DNA of 64,000 nucleotides from Beijerinckia indica subsp. indica ATCC 9039 (GTDB lineage Bacteria; Pseudomonadota; Alphaproteobacteria; Rhizobiales; Beijerinckiaceae): contig NC_010581.1 of assembly GCF_000019845.1 (NCBI RefSeq), positions 873,501-937,500 on the forward strand, read 5' to 3'. The notes under the pieces are model-generated. The model searched no databases, was not told where the DNA came from, and saw only the letters and a program-made list of their open reading frames with translations. Both the position numbers and the translations under genes were made by a program. Shown here piece after piece: positions 1-8,211 of the stretch. Each line of letters starts with the position of its first letter. Position 1 is the first letter of the stretch.

Positions 1-89
1 GCCAGGGTTTGGTGTCCTCATGGCTCCATGGGGAGAAGGTCGGCGCGGGCTTTGAAATGCCAGTCCGTTCATTGAGAAGGGTATGATTC

Positions 90-404
90 ATGTCATCAGT
101 CTGGAATACGAAATTCGGCCCCCGTCGTGTTCGCTATGATCCGCCGACCCTGAAGGAAGCCATTATCGCGGCGCAGGGCTTGACCGATCAATTGAATGAA
201 CAGATTGAGATTGCCGCCTCTCTGATGGACTTGCCTGAGGCCGAAGTCCGCACCGAGATCCTGAAATCCGCCGCTCCGCGCAAATCGGCGCAGATCGTTT
301 TGTCGGCGGGACGCGAAAGGACTGTCGGCCGGACCGTGATTGTCGAGCGCAAGCCCGCCCGCCGTCCGCTGGGCGCTGCGAGGAACTCGCTTTCGCACTC
401 TTAA
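90..404 (+). CDS. Small conserved hypothetical protein (104 aa)
   Basis: I do not recognise a named domain. The start is an ATG preceded by an AGAAGGG ribosome site about 8 nt upstream, and codon use looks normal for the window. The protein has a polar middle (about residues 20-60, likely helical, with many Leu, Ala and Glu) and a basic Arg/Lys-rich C-terminal third ending in a Ser-rich tail. No signal peptide or membrane segment is visible. The basic tail would fit nucleic-acid or ribosome association, but that is only a guess. The gene stands alone; the next supported gene on this strand starts about 600 nt downstream. Confidence 0.6.
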   Translation: MSSVWNTKFGPRRVRYDPPTLKEAIIAAQGLTDQLNEQIEIAASLMDLPEAEVRTEILKSAAPRKSAQIVLSAGRERTVGRTVIVERKPARRPLGAARNSLSHS

Positions 405-1010
405 GGAGAATAGCCCTTTCTCGATGAGTCTGGCACAGATCCAGCGCCGTGAAAGGGCAAGGTTTCTTGACCGCCTGTCCAGGCTCCCGCATTGGAACCG
501 GCTATATTTTTCGTAATCATTGTTGATAACATTTCATTTTCTCGCTTGAAAGCGAGAGGTGCTTCATGTCATGGACATGACGGTCCTGGGTGAAGCATCC
601 TAAGGGGCTGTGCTCACGAAGCTTGCGCGGCTGTTTCCCCCTCATCGAGAAAATGAAAACCGACGTGAAATGCGGACTTGAACTGTATATTTTTTTATAT
701 AGTATGTCCGGCGAGCGCATGCTGCTCCCGGCGTCGAACTTGGAATTTGCACCGATTCCAGGGCCCCTTTCGATGGCGTGACAAATAAAGAGAGCGTCGG
801 ACTCTGTCTGACGCTCCTCCCGCGAAGCCATTTCGCCCGGAAGTCCGATCTTTCCGGGCAGTCTTATCGGGTGCGTGTCGCCCGTCGATCATTCTCTGAC
901 GCGGGGGATTTTCATTTTTCAACTGGGCGGTCAACGCCCTGCGACGAGGTTTCCTCGTCTTGCTCCGGGGTCGGGGCGAAACTTTTGTGGCAAGCATGTC
1001 AGGAGTCATC
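405..1010. other. Long intergenic region with several hairpins
   Basis: No convincing gene is seen in these 606 nt; the short frames lack ribosome sites and sensible composition. The region does hold inverted repeats. GCCCTTTC (413-420) pairs with GAAAGGGC (451-458). A TGAA-loop hairpin lies at 541-556. A nested structure at 560-597 has an outer stem TGCTTCA/TGAAGCA and an inner GTCATG/CATGAC stem. A GAGCGTC hairpin lies at 792-816. The cluster at 541-597 could belong to a 5' leader or small RNA, but this is inference from base pairing alone. Confidence 0.4.
792..816 (-). terminator. Terminator-like hairpin, minus strand
   Basis: An 11-bp stem (one G-U pair) with a 3-nt loop is followed on the minus strand by TCTTTATTTG, the usual look of an intrinsic terminator. 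I see no obvious minus-strand gene ending here, so it may stop antisense transcription or end an unrecognised transcript. Confidence 0.35.
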
Positions 1011-1871
1011 ATGCAGCGGGATTGGCGTGAGGATTTTAGCGCTCAAGGCTATGTTATTTGTAAAAACATCCTGCCGCCCGATCTCATCGACGACCATGTG
1101 AAACAAGTCGCAGCGCTTTGCACCCGCTATGGCGTCGTCGATACGGCGAGCCTCGCCGCGCTGCCGATCGAAACCGACGATCAGTTCATGCAGGCCATGC
1201 TTGATCTGCATTATCGCAATGAATTGGCCCGCAAGCTGATCTTCAATCGCATCATGCGGCATATGCTGTCCGAATTGTTCGGCGACGAACCGATTCTCTC
1301 CTTCGCACGCAGCTCTCTTTGGGAGCCCGGAAATATGCGGGCGCATGTCGATACGGCGTTCCGTTCACCCGATGCGCCTTATAGCGTTTGCCGGACCTGG
1401 TGCGCGCTGGAAGATATCGATCCCGAGAGCGGCCGCTTCTATCTGATTCCTGGCTCGCATCGCACCTTGGTTCCACGCCTCTGTGACGAGGTTCTGGAGG
1501 AAAATCCGGAACTTCTCGCCTTGTCGCAAAAGATCAGCGAGGAACCAGCGTCCTGGTGGCGTCTGTTTGCTCGCGGCTGGCCGAAGGTGAATGCGAAAGT
1601 GCCAGAACGGATTGATGGCAATGCGAAACTATCCTTCGACATGAAGAAGGGCGATGTGATCTTCTTCAATCCGGCCCTTGTCCATGGCACCGTTGATTGC
1701 CTCAATTCGAACGGAACCCGCAAAGTGATGATCTGCGAATGGACGACGCGTGCGGCCTGGGCCGCTTCCGGTTTCTCACGGCCCTTCTACGAGGAAAATC
1801 CCGCGCCGTCCGTCGAAGAAGACAAAGAGGAGATCGAACCGTTGATCGCCGCGCGCGTGGCCGTGGGGTAA
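1011..1871 (+). CDS. Phytanoyl-CoA dioxygenase (PhyH) family protein
   Basis: This is a predicted non-haem Fe(II)/2-oxoglutarate-dependent oxygenase of 286 aa. The double-stranded beta-helix core is recognisable. The iron ligands fit His112-x-Asp114 (in NMRAHVD) and His225 (in NPALVHG), with a downstream Arg (about 237) placed to bind 2-oxoglutarate. The segment GRFYLIPGSHR is typical of the family. I chose the ATG at 1011 because AGGAG lies 5 nt upstream; an in-frame ATG at 996 and a leftward extension lack such a site. The C-terminus ends in an acidic Glu-rich stretch. The substrate cannot be told: relatives hydroxylate fatty acyl chains, ectoine or small secondary metabolites. It appears monocistronic, with a long structured upstream region. 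Confidence 0.82.
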   Translation: MQRDWREDFSAQGYVICKNILPPDLIDDHVKQVAALCTRYGVVDTASLAALPIETDDQFMQAMLDLHYRNELARKLIFNRIMRHMLSELFGDEPILSFARSSLWEPGNMRAHVDTAFRSPDAPYSVCRTWCALEDIDPESGRFYLIPGSHRTLVPRLCDEVLEENPELLALSQKISEEPASWWRLFARGWPKVNAKVPERIDGNAKLSFDMKKGDVIFFNPALVHGTVDCLNSNGTRKVMICEWTTRAAWAASGFSRPFYEENPAPSVEEDKEEIEPLIAARVAVG

Positions 1872-1930
1872 TGATCGTCCAATCTCTGGGCTGAACAGAA
1901 TCCGCGCGAGTCGAAGATCGTTGACCTCCA

Positions 1931-2248
1931 TTACAGAGGGGAAGCCTCACCGGATAGAGGAGTGAGGCTCTGATCTTTCTGTCCCTTTCCAAGAATGAAA
2001 GTCCAAGAGTCGGCTTCGTTGAAATCGAGGCCGACATTTTTGCGTGGGATCACATATGTTTCCTCGGCTGGCGTGAGACCTGGCGCGAATGAGGCCGCCG
2101 CCAGAAGCATGGCCGCGACCAGGAGGAAAACGAGACCACGATACAAGCTGGAGAAATGAGAGCCGCTTTTCGGCAGGCGTGGCAGGAGGCTTTTGCGCCG
2201 GGTCCGGGCGGAATTTGCCGGTGGCGGAATGGGGATTGAATCGATCAC
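1931..2248 (-). CDS. Small single-pass membrane protein, unknown
   Basis: A 105-aa protein from a GTG start with AAGGA 6-7 nt upstream. It has a Pro-rich and basic N-terminus, one clear hydrophobic segment at about residues 38-58 (GLVFLLVAAMLLAAASF), and a C-terminal polar part that would be periplasmic, with an EADSWTF segment. I do not recognise the family. It is transcribed away from the DUF6502/DUF5666 pair, and the spacer between them carries a pair of matching palindromes, so co-regulation is plausible. Composition supports coding, but no homology claim is made. Confidence 0.5.
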   Translation of the reverse strand: MIDSIPIPPPANSARTRRKSLLPRLPKSGSHFSSLYRGLVFLLVAAMLLAAASFAPGLTPAEETYVIPRKNVGLDFNEADSWTFILGKGQKDQSLTPLSGEASPL

Positions 2249-2289
2249 GATACATCCTTCATTTAAATCTCTTCACCTCTTCTCATTAT

Positions 2290-2306
2290 GTGGGTATTAT
2301 TCCCAC
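2290..2306. promoter_or_regulatory. Operator-like palindrome, copy 1
   Basis: GTGGGTATTATTCCCAC is a 17-nt dyad with GTGGG/CCCAC arms and a 7-nt AT-rich centre. It has the same arms and spacing as the palindrome at 2428-2444, about 138 bp away centre to centre. Both lie in the spacer between the divergent genes at 2248 (minus) and about 2449 (plus), where regulator sites are expected. The binding protein is unknown. Confidence 0.5.
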
Positions 2307-2427
2307 GTCAAGACGGAGGCCTGCTGTTGGAAACCCACTCAATCAGCCTGAACCTGAAACGCCGTGGCTTTCTGGCCAGATGCTCTCTGTTCAAATAATA
2401 TGTGATCCAATCTTAAGAAATTTTAGC

Positions 2428-2444
2428 GTGGGATAGTATCCCAC
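2428..2444. promoter_or_regulatory. Operator-like perfect palindrome, copy 2
   Basis: GTGGGATAGTATCCCAC is a perfect 17-nt palindrome around a central G. It lies just before the possible TTG start at 2449 of the DUF6502 gene. A protein bound here would block either the promoter or the ribosome-loading region, so repression of the downstream pair is the natural reading. The partner site is at 2290-2306. Confidence 0.55.
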
Positions 2445-2448
2445 TTCA

Positions 2449-3342
2449 TTGAGATTTTTGGCCATTCTTGTGGCCTTTGGAACGATTGATGGTGCCGGCT
2501 TGGCTCGATCCGAAGACACGTCTGTTGATGCTTTGCAATTGCATGGACCGCTCGCGCGGCTGTTGCGGCCGCTCGTGCGCTTGTTCATTCGGACCGGGAT
2601 GACCTTTCCCGCCTTGAGCCAGCTTCTGCGTGAGCTTTACATCAATGTCGCCGAATATGATTTTGCTCTGCCGGACAAAGCGCAGACCGATAGCCGGGTC
2701 AGCCTGCTGACTGGCATTCACCGCAAGGAAGTGAGCCGGTTGCGGGGCGCGGGTGCGCCCGTCAATGTCGTGCCCGCCGCACTTTCTCGCACCAGTCGCA
2801 TCATCGCTTATTGGCTCGCCGCGCCGGATTATACCGATACCACAGGTGCGCCATTGCCGCTGCCACGCGCCGGTGAGGCGCCCTCCTTCGAGGCTCTGGT
2901 CAGCACCCTGACTAAGGATGTGCGCGCCCGCGCCGTGCTGGACGAATGGCTCGACCGTAAGCTCGTGAGCCTTGACGAGGAGGGCCGTATCAGGCTTGAG
3001 GAAAAAGCCTTCGTGCCGCAGAACGGCAGCGAGCAGCAGCTCTATTATTTCGGGCGCAATCTGCATGATCATATTGCCGCAGCCGTCGAGAATGTTCTGG
3101 GACAAGCGCCGGCCTTTTTCGAACGCGCCGTGCATTATGATGATCTGTCCGGCCCGCTTGCCGCGAAGCTGGAGACGCGCTCGCGCGATCTCGCCATGAA
3201 TGTCTTGCAGGAAGCCAATCGCGAGGCTCATAGCGCTTGTGAAACGGATGCGGGCGGCGACTGGCGCTGGATTTTTGGCATTTATGTCTATCGCGAGCAG
3301 ATGAAGCCTGCGGACAAGGACATTGGAAAGGATGCGTCTTGA
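2449..3342 (+). CDS. DUF6502 family protein
   Basis: A soluble, mostly helical protein of up to 297 aa that I assign to the DUF6502 family from overall pattern. An N-terminal region (LARLLRPLVRLFIRTGMTF, then a Tyr/Asn-rich helix and RVSLLTGIHRKEVSRLRG) resembles a winged-helix or helix-turn-helix unit. The C-terminal half is amphipathic. A DNA-binding role is possible but unproven. The start is uncertain: TTG at 2449 sits against a palindrome without a ribosome site, and GTG at 2470 or TTG at 2500 are alternatives. Its stop overlaps the TTG start of the next gene by 4 nt, so the two are very probably translated together. I recall DUF6502 and DUF5666 genes as frequent neighbours in proteobacteria. 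Confidence 0.72.
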   Translation: MRFLAILVAFGTIDGAGLARSEDTSVDALQLHGPLARLLRPLVRLFIRTGMTFPALSQLLRELYINVAEYDFALPDKAQTDSRVSLLTGIHRKEVSRLRGAGAPVNVVPAALSRTSRIIAYWLAAPDYTDTTGAPLPLPRAGEAPSFEALVSTLTKDVRARAVLDEWLDRKLVSLDEEGRIRLEEKAFVPQNGSEQQLYYFGRNLHDHIAAAVENVLGQAPAFFERAVHYDDLSGPLAAKLETRSRDLAMNVLQEANREAHSACETDAGGDWRWIFGIYVYREQMKPADKDIGKDAS

Positions 3343-4757
3343 GGACGCTGCTTTCCATGACCCGCCGCGACTGGTTGAAACGCCTGGCGAAAGGAGCGAT
3401 CGCGCTCGTTGCCATGCGGGGAAGAGGTTTGGCCGATCCGCGCGACCAAGGGATCGGCGGGACTGGCGTTACGCCGCAAACCCCAGAAGGCACAGGGCAG
3501 GGCAACGGTTCCGGTCCGCTCGGAGACCGGGGCATTGGCGGCACAGGCGTCATTGGCACGATCCGCCGGTTTGGCAGCATTTATGTGAATGATCTGCGCA
3601 TCGCCTACCCTGACACTGTGAAAGTGCGAATCGATGGCGTTCCTGCAAGCCCGGCTGATCTCAAGCTCGGGCAGGTAGTCCGCACCGTGGCCCATAGCCA
3701 GGACGGCGGTTTTGCGACCAATGCCATTGATGTCACGAGCGAGGTGGTCGGTCCTGTCGAAAAGATCGCCAAGAACAAGACCATGGTTGTTTTGGGTCAG
3801 AAAGTCTCGACGGCGAGTCTGCGGGGATCGCCAAGCTGGCGCCTTGGCGATCAGGTCGCGGTCAGTGGCCTGCGGCGTCCGGACGGGACGATCATTGCGA
3901 GCCTGATCGAGCACCGTTCCGCCGGCATGACCAAGGTGGCAGGCCCTGTTTCAACGGGAGCGGATGGCGGCATCAGAATCGGAGGCTTGCGCCTTGCGGG
4001 CGTCGATCCGGGCTTGATCGGACGCCGTGCCGTTCTGGAGGGCCAGATGGCTGGCGAGACCTATGATGTCCGGCGCGGCGCGGCCGAGGCCACATTATTC
4101 GAGACGCGGCCATCGCAACTTTCGCTCGAAACTTATGTGGAGCATGCCAAAGGAGGCAGCTTGCGTTTCGGCTCCGGCTGGGATCTCGCAGGGGGGCAAG
4201 GGCTCACCTTGCCGCAAGGCCAGGGTCCACAACGCGCCGTGATTTCGACTCGCCTCGATCAAAACGGGCAAGCCGTGATCGAATCGATCCGCCCGCTTTC
4301 ACGCGATGGAGCCGGGCAGGAACGGGGAGGTTTCAACCCGCATGAAGGACGGCCCGGGGAGAATGGCCGGGATTTCGGAGGCTTACGGCGTAGTGAGACG
4401 ATGCCGGGCGGCCATGGAGGCCGCGAAGGGGGTGCGTCGGATCCACGCGATTGGGGCCGTGCGCCGAATGGAACGGGCCGGCCGGGCGGATTCCAGCGTT
4501 TTGATACGGGTCAGACACCTCATGAGAACGGCGGCTTTAGGCCCGGTTCCTCTATGCCGCATGAACCGCATGGAATGGGCGGCTCTGGCGAAGGATTTGG
4601 AGGCGGGTTCGGTCATGGTGGCTTTGATGGCCATGGTGGGGGACAAGGCGGATTTGGCGGACCAGGGGGGCCAGCGGGCGGCCCCGGCGGAATGCCGGGA
4701 GGAATACCTGGAGGAATGCCAGGGGGAATGAATGACCCGGGTGGATTCAGGCGCTGA
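3339..4757 (+). CDS. DUF5666 domain protein, Tat-type signal, Gly-rich tail
   Basis: A predicted exported protein of 472 aa. The TTG at 3339 has AAGGA about 6 nt upstream and overlaps the previous stop by 4 nt; ATG 3357 is a weaker alternative. Near the N-terminus TRRDWLKRLAKGAIALVAM looks like a twin-arginine signal. After it come two GIGGTG motifs (about residues 41-73) and then beta-rich repeats with Val/Gly-turn patterns (about 75-330) that I read as DUF5666 units (FGSIYVNDLRIAY and similar). From about residue 335 the chain is low-complexity, rich in Gly, His, Pro, Arg and Met, ending in GGMPGGIPGGMPGGM-type repeats. This tail looks disordered and could bind metal or polymer, which is inference. 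Function unknown. Confidence 0.75.
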   Translation: MRTLLSMTRRDWLKRLAKGAIALVAMRGRGLADPRDQGIGGTGVTPQTPEGTGQGNGSGPLGDRGIGGTGVIGTIRRFGSIYVNDLRIAYPDTVKVRIDGVPASPADLKLGQVVRTVAHSQDGGFATNAIDVTSEVVGPVEKIAKNKTMVVLGQKVSTASLRGSPSWRLGDQVAVSGLRRPDGTIIASLIEHRSAGMTKVAGPVSTGADGGIRIGGLRLAGVDPGLIGRRAVLEGQMAGETYDVRRGAAEATLFETRPSQLSLETYVEHAKGGSLRFGSGWDLAGGQGLTLPQGQGPQRAVISTRLDQNGQAVIESIRPLSRDGAGQERGGFNPHEGRPGENGRDFGGLRRSETMPGGHGGREGGASDPRDWGRAPNGTGRPGGFQRFDTGQTPHENGGFRPGSSMPHEPHGMGGSGEGFGGGFGHGGFDGHGGGQGGFGGPGGPAGGPGGMPGGIPGGMPGGMNDPGGFRR

Positions 4758-4858
4758 TGGGATAGAGCGTTTGTCCGCATGAGCATTCGCGAACCGCTTG
4801 CCTGAACAAAAATGCGTGTCTTAAGTGAACTTTCACCCATGCATGAGACTTGAGCGGC

Positions 4859-4893
4859 CATGCCGCCTTTCGAATACATCGGAAGGCGGCATG
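4859..4893 (+). terminator. Strong hairpin after the DUF5666 gene
   Basis: CATGCCGCCTT and AAGGCGGCATG form an 11-bp GC-rich stem that can be extended by three pairs beyond one mismatch. It lies about 100 nt after the stop at 4757. No T-run follows, so it may be a processing or stabilising hairpin rather than a textbook terminator. The rest of the 4758-5205 gap shows no supported gene. Confidence 0.45.
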
Positions 4894-5205
4894 GCTACCT
4901 GTCAAAAGTCATTGATCCCGGTGACTTTATGTTTTTGGTCCTGTCGGATTTTCCGTGCTAAAGTTTCCACTGGATCATGTTGACACTCTCCATGGTCAAG
5001 GAGTCCCATTGGGCGTGTACCGATTCAATAGACTCTTCGATAACGCCTATGTGTCTTTAGGACAGGCCTCTGGTCATTCGCCTCTCCTTAAAAAACATGT
5101 ATGCTCTTCGCGCAGGACATCCTCTCACTGCACCAAACAGATCATTGTTGCCTTGGCCTTCATGGCCAGATCATGAACAATGGAAGAAAAGTCAGGAAGA
5201 GTGAA

Positions 5206-5580
5206 ATGACAATGACGTCTCCAATCTTCGGCATGGTTGTTGTGGCGGGCGCGCTCGTGTGCCTCGGCCCTCAACAGGCAGCGGCGCAATCGGCAGCATG
5301 TGTCAACATGCAGACCGGTGCGGGCTATATCGCGAAGATGAGGATCAATTCCCCGCATTATGTCAGTGAATGGAGCCAGGATTTCATTGTTGGCGAACAT
5401 AAGTGTCAAACGCTTGCGCCGATCCCGAACGGAGCACCATTTATCGTTGAGGTGACATCCACGGGCGCTGACATCAAGACATGCGCTCCCCCGTTGAAGC
5501 GGCTCCGAAAGAATGAAACGCCGATCACCTTCCTGGCCTCAGGGATAACGGGTGATGTCGATTGTCGACTGCCGGATTAG
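5206..5580 (+). CDS. Small secreted protein with four cysteines
   Basis: A 124-aa protein of unknown family. The ATG at 5206 follows AGGAAGAG by 4 nt; upstream in-frame ATGs (5101, 5173) lack such a site. The N-terminus is a good Sec signal peptide (hydrophobic SPIFGMVVVAGALVCLG, then AAAQS as likely cleavage region). The mature part has four Cys, in AACVN, HKCQT, KTCAPP and DVDCRL, probably two disulphides, which fits a periplasmic or extracellular protein. It is followed by a hairpin shared with the convergent helicase gene. Confidence 0.6.
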   Translation: MTMTSPIFGMVVVAGALVCLGPQQAAAQSAACVNMQTGAGYIAKMRINSPHYVSEWSQDFIVGEHKCQTLAPIPNGAPFIVEVTSTGADIKTCAPPLKRLRKNETPITFLASGITGDVDCRLPD

Positions 5581-5594
5581 ACAAAGAACAACGT

Positions 5595-5627
5595 CCTGAC
5601 TCTGGATGCGTCGCATACAGAGTCAGG
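5595..5627. terminator. Bidirectional hairpin between convergent genes
   Basis: CCTGACTCTG (5595-5604) pairs with CAGAGTCAGG (5618-5627), and inside the loop ATGCG pairs with CGCAT. The stem sits between the stop at 5580 (plus) and the stop at 5653 (minus), so it can serve both. T-runs are weak on both sides. Confidence 0.55.
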
Positions 5628-5652
5628 ATATGATTTGGAGAGCCGAGCCCTT

Positions 5653-8055
5653 TCAACCCGCTTGTAAAAAGCTTTCGAGCACCATTTTGCGTCCGGCCTT
5701 GTCGAAATCGACAGTGACTTTATTGCCATCGATTGCAGCGACAGTGCCGGGACCGAATTTGGAATGAAAGACTCGCGCGCCTTGCGCAAAACTTGATCCG
5801 GCGCTCGATTTCGCGACGAGTTCCCCCTCGATCTGCAAAGGGCCACGCCGCGCATTCTTTTGCTTGAAAGCCTCTTGTCCCCCGCCGGTTTGCCCGCTGC
5901 TTCCGCGCTGTTTGCTCTCCTGATGCCGCTGCGCTCTTTGCCAGCCCGGCGTCGAATAGGAGGAGCCATAGGAATCCATATTGGCAAAGCGCGATTGCGC
6001 ATAGCCGCCATAGGCGGTGCCGGATGCTGCTTCCCGCACCTCGACATTTTCCGCCGGTAATTCATCGAGAAAACGTGAGGGGATCGTCGTCTGCCAAAGG
6101 CCGTGAATGCGCCGGTTGGTGGCGAAATAAAGATGCAGCCGCCGCTTGGCTCTGGTAATGCCGACATAGGCGAGGCGGCGTTCCTCCTCGAGCCCGGCGC
6201 GGCCTGATTCATCCAGCGAGCGTTGGTGCGGAAACAAGCCTTCCTCCCAGCCAGGCAGAAAGACAGTCTCGAATTCGAGACCCTTGGCGGCATGCAGGGT
6301 CATGATGGAGACACGCGGCCCGCCAGCCTGGTTCTCAGCATCCATGACCAAAGAAATATGTTCGAGGAAGGAGCCGAGATCGGGAAATTCCTCCATCGAG
6401 CGGACGAGTTCCTTGAGGTTTTCGAGCCTGCCCGCCGCTTCCGCTGTGCGGTCCTTCTGCCACATGTCGGTATAGCCGGATTCCTCCAGGATCATTTCGG
6501 CGAGTTCGCCTTGTGGCTTGGCCTCGATGAGGCTGCGCCAGCGATTGAAATCCTCAAGAAGGCTCCGCAGGGTCTGGCGCTGCTTGGGCTTCAACTCCTC
6601 CGTTTCGACCATGATGGCTGCCATCTGCATGAGCGGAATACGCTCGCGCCGCGCGGCATCGTAGAGAAGCTGCAGGGTCGCATCGCCGAGGCCGCGTTTC
6701 GGCACGTTGAAAATGCGCTCGAAGGCGAGATCATCGGCCGGTTGCGCCACGCAGCGCAGATAAGCGAGCGCATCGCGGATTTCGGCGCGCTCATAAAAAC
6801 GGGGGCCGCCGATGACGCGATAGGGCAGGCCGAGGGTAATGAAACGTTCCTCGAATTCGCGCATCTGGAACGAAGCGCGCACCAGAATGGCGATCTCGTC
6901 AAGCCCCTCGCCCTGGCGTTGTAATTGTTCGATCTCCTCACCGATGGATCGGGCTTCCTCCTCCGAATCCCAAACGCCCGTCACGGCGGGTTTCAGGCCC
7001 GGCGCGTCATCGGTGAAGAGGGTTTTGCCCAGCCTTCCGTCATTATGGGCGATAAGGCGCGCGGCCGTGCCGAGAATATGGCCTGTCGAACGGTAATTGC
7101 GCTCCAGGCGAATGATCGTGGCGCCGGGGAAATCCGTCTCGAAACGCAGGATATTGTCCACATCGGCGCCGCGCCAGCCATAGATCGATTGATCGTCATC
7201 GCCGACGCAGCAGACATTATGGCGCCCCTGCGCCAGCAGCCGCAGCCAGAGATATTGGACGCTATTGGTGTCCTGATATTCATCGACCAACATATAGCGG
7301 AAACGGTCCTGATAAAGGCGCAGAACATCGGGATTGTCGCGCAGCAGCCGCAGGCTTTCGAGCAAAAGGTCACCGAAATCGGCGGCATTCAGGGTTTTGA
7401 GTCGTTCTTGATAATGGGCGTAGAGATCGGCCCCGCGCCCATTGGCAAAGGCGGCCGCTTCACCCGGCGGCACATGGGCGGGATCGAGCCCTCGATTCTT
7501 CCAGGCATCGATCTGATAACTCAAGGAGCGCGCCGGCCAGCGTTTCTCGTCGATATTGGCGGCTTGCAGCACCTGTTTCAAAAGCCGGATCTGGTCGTCC
7601 GTGTCGAGAATGGTGAATGTTGATTGCAGACCGACCAATTCGGCATGGCGTCGCAGGATTTTGGTGGAAATGGCGTGGAACGTACCGAGCCAGGGCATGC
7701 CCTCGGCCACCGGGCCAACGAGAGCCGCGACGCGCTCTTTCATTTCCCGCGCGGCCTTGTTGGTGAAGGTCACGGCGAGAATTTCATGCGCCCGTGCTCT
7801 TCCGGTCGCCAGAATATGAGCGATGCGGGTCGTGAGCACCCGCGTCTTGCCGGTGCCGGCGCCGGCCAGCACCAGAACGGGTCCTTCCAAAGCCTCCACG
7901 GCGCGGCGTTGTTCTGGGTTGAGGCCATCGAGATAGGCAAAATCTCCCCGCCGGGCACGCGCGCGATCGGCAATGCCGCCCGGTTTCGGCATGGGGGATT
8001 CCATGGACGAATCTAGAGGCACATCGTGATCATGACGGGAGGAAGGATCGGTCAA
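5653..8055 (-). CDS. uvrD: UvrD/PcrA-type ATP-dependent DNA helicase
   Basis: A superfamily 1A 3'-5' DNA helicase of about 800 aa, expected to act in nucleotide excision and mismatch repair and in clearing stalled forks. Visible motifs in order: LNPEQRRAV (Q motif), AGAGTGKT (Walker A), TFTNKAA (Ia), VDEYQDTN (Walker B), GDDDQSIYGWRGA (III), RLERNYRS (IV), VSIMTLHAAKGLE (V) and LAYVGITRAK (VI). The C-terminal part is a Gly/Ser/Gln-rich linker followed by a Tudor-like segment (HSKFGPGTVAAIDGNKVTVDF) as in PcrA. I prefer the TTG at 8055 because AGGAGG lies about 10 nt upstream; TTG 8085 and ATG 8004 are alternatives. Monocistronic, convergent with the secreted-protein gene. Confidence 0.93.
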   Translation of the reverse strand: MTDPSSRHDHDVPLDSSMESPMPKPGGIADRARARRGDFAYLDGLNPEQRRAVEALEGPVLVLAGAGTGKTRVLTTRIAHILATGRARAHEILAVTFTNKAAREMKERVAALVGPVAEGMPWLGTFHAISTKILRRHAELVGLQSTFTILDTDDQIRLLKQVLQAANIDEKRWPARSLSYQIDAWKNRGLDPAHVPPGEAAAFANGRGADLYAHYQERLKTLNAADFGDLLLESLRLLRDNPDVLRLYQDRFRYMLVDEYQDTNSVQYLWLRLLAQGRHNVCCVGDDDQSIYGWRGADVDNILRFETDFPGATIIRLERNYRSTGHILGTAARLIAHNDGRLGKTLFTDDAPGLKPAVTGVWDSEEEARSIGEEIEQLQRQGEGLDEIAILVRASFQMREFEERFITLGLPYRVIGGPRFYERAEIRDALAYLRCVAQPADDLAFERIFNVPKRGLGDATLQLLYDAARRERIPLMQMAAIMVETEELKPKQRQTLRSLLEDFNRWRSLIEAKPQGELAEMILEESGYTDMWQKDRTAEAAGRLENLKELVRSMEEFPDLGSFLEHISLVMDAENQAGGPRVSIMTLHAAKGLEFETVFLPGWEEGLFPHQRSLDESGRAGLEEERRLAYVGITRAKRRLHLYFATNRRIHGLWQTTIPSRFLDELPAENVEVREAASGTAYGGYAQSRFANMDSYGSSYSTPGWQRAQRHQESKQRGSSGQTGGGQEAFKQKNARRGPLQIEGELVAKSSAGSSFAQGARVFHSKFGPGTVAAIDGNKVTVDFDKAGRKMVLESFLQAG

Positions 8056-8211
8056 GGCGCGTTGGCCTCCTGAAAACCGGAACAAAAGGAGAATCGAAAG
8101 CTGAGATCATAAACTCTAAAGTTGCCGACGGCATCCCGAATATGCTGATTTATGCTGGGATAAAACCGCATGGCCTGAAACGACTCGGCCTGTCTGGACG
8201 TGGGGTGATCG

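Noticed and set aside
2446..3231. 261-codon minus-strand open frame
   Set aside because: Shadow of the DUF6502 gene; composition is typical of reverse-strand noise.
4600..4740. Short tandem repeats as a CRISPR-like array
   Set aside because: They encode the in-frame Gly-rich tail of the DUF5666 protein; no spacer structure.
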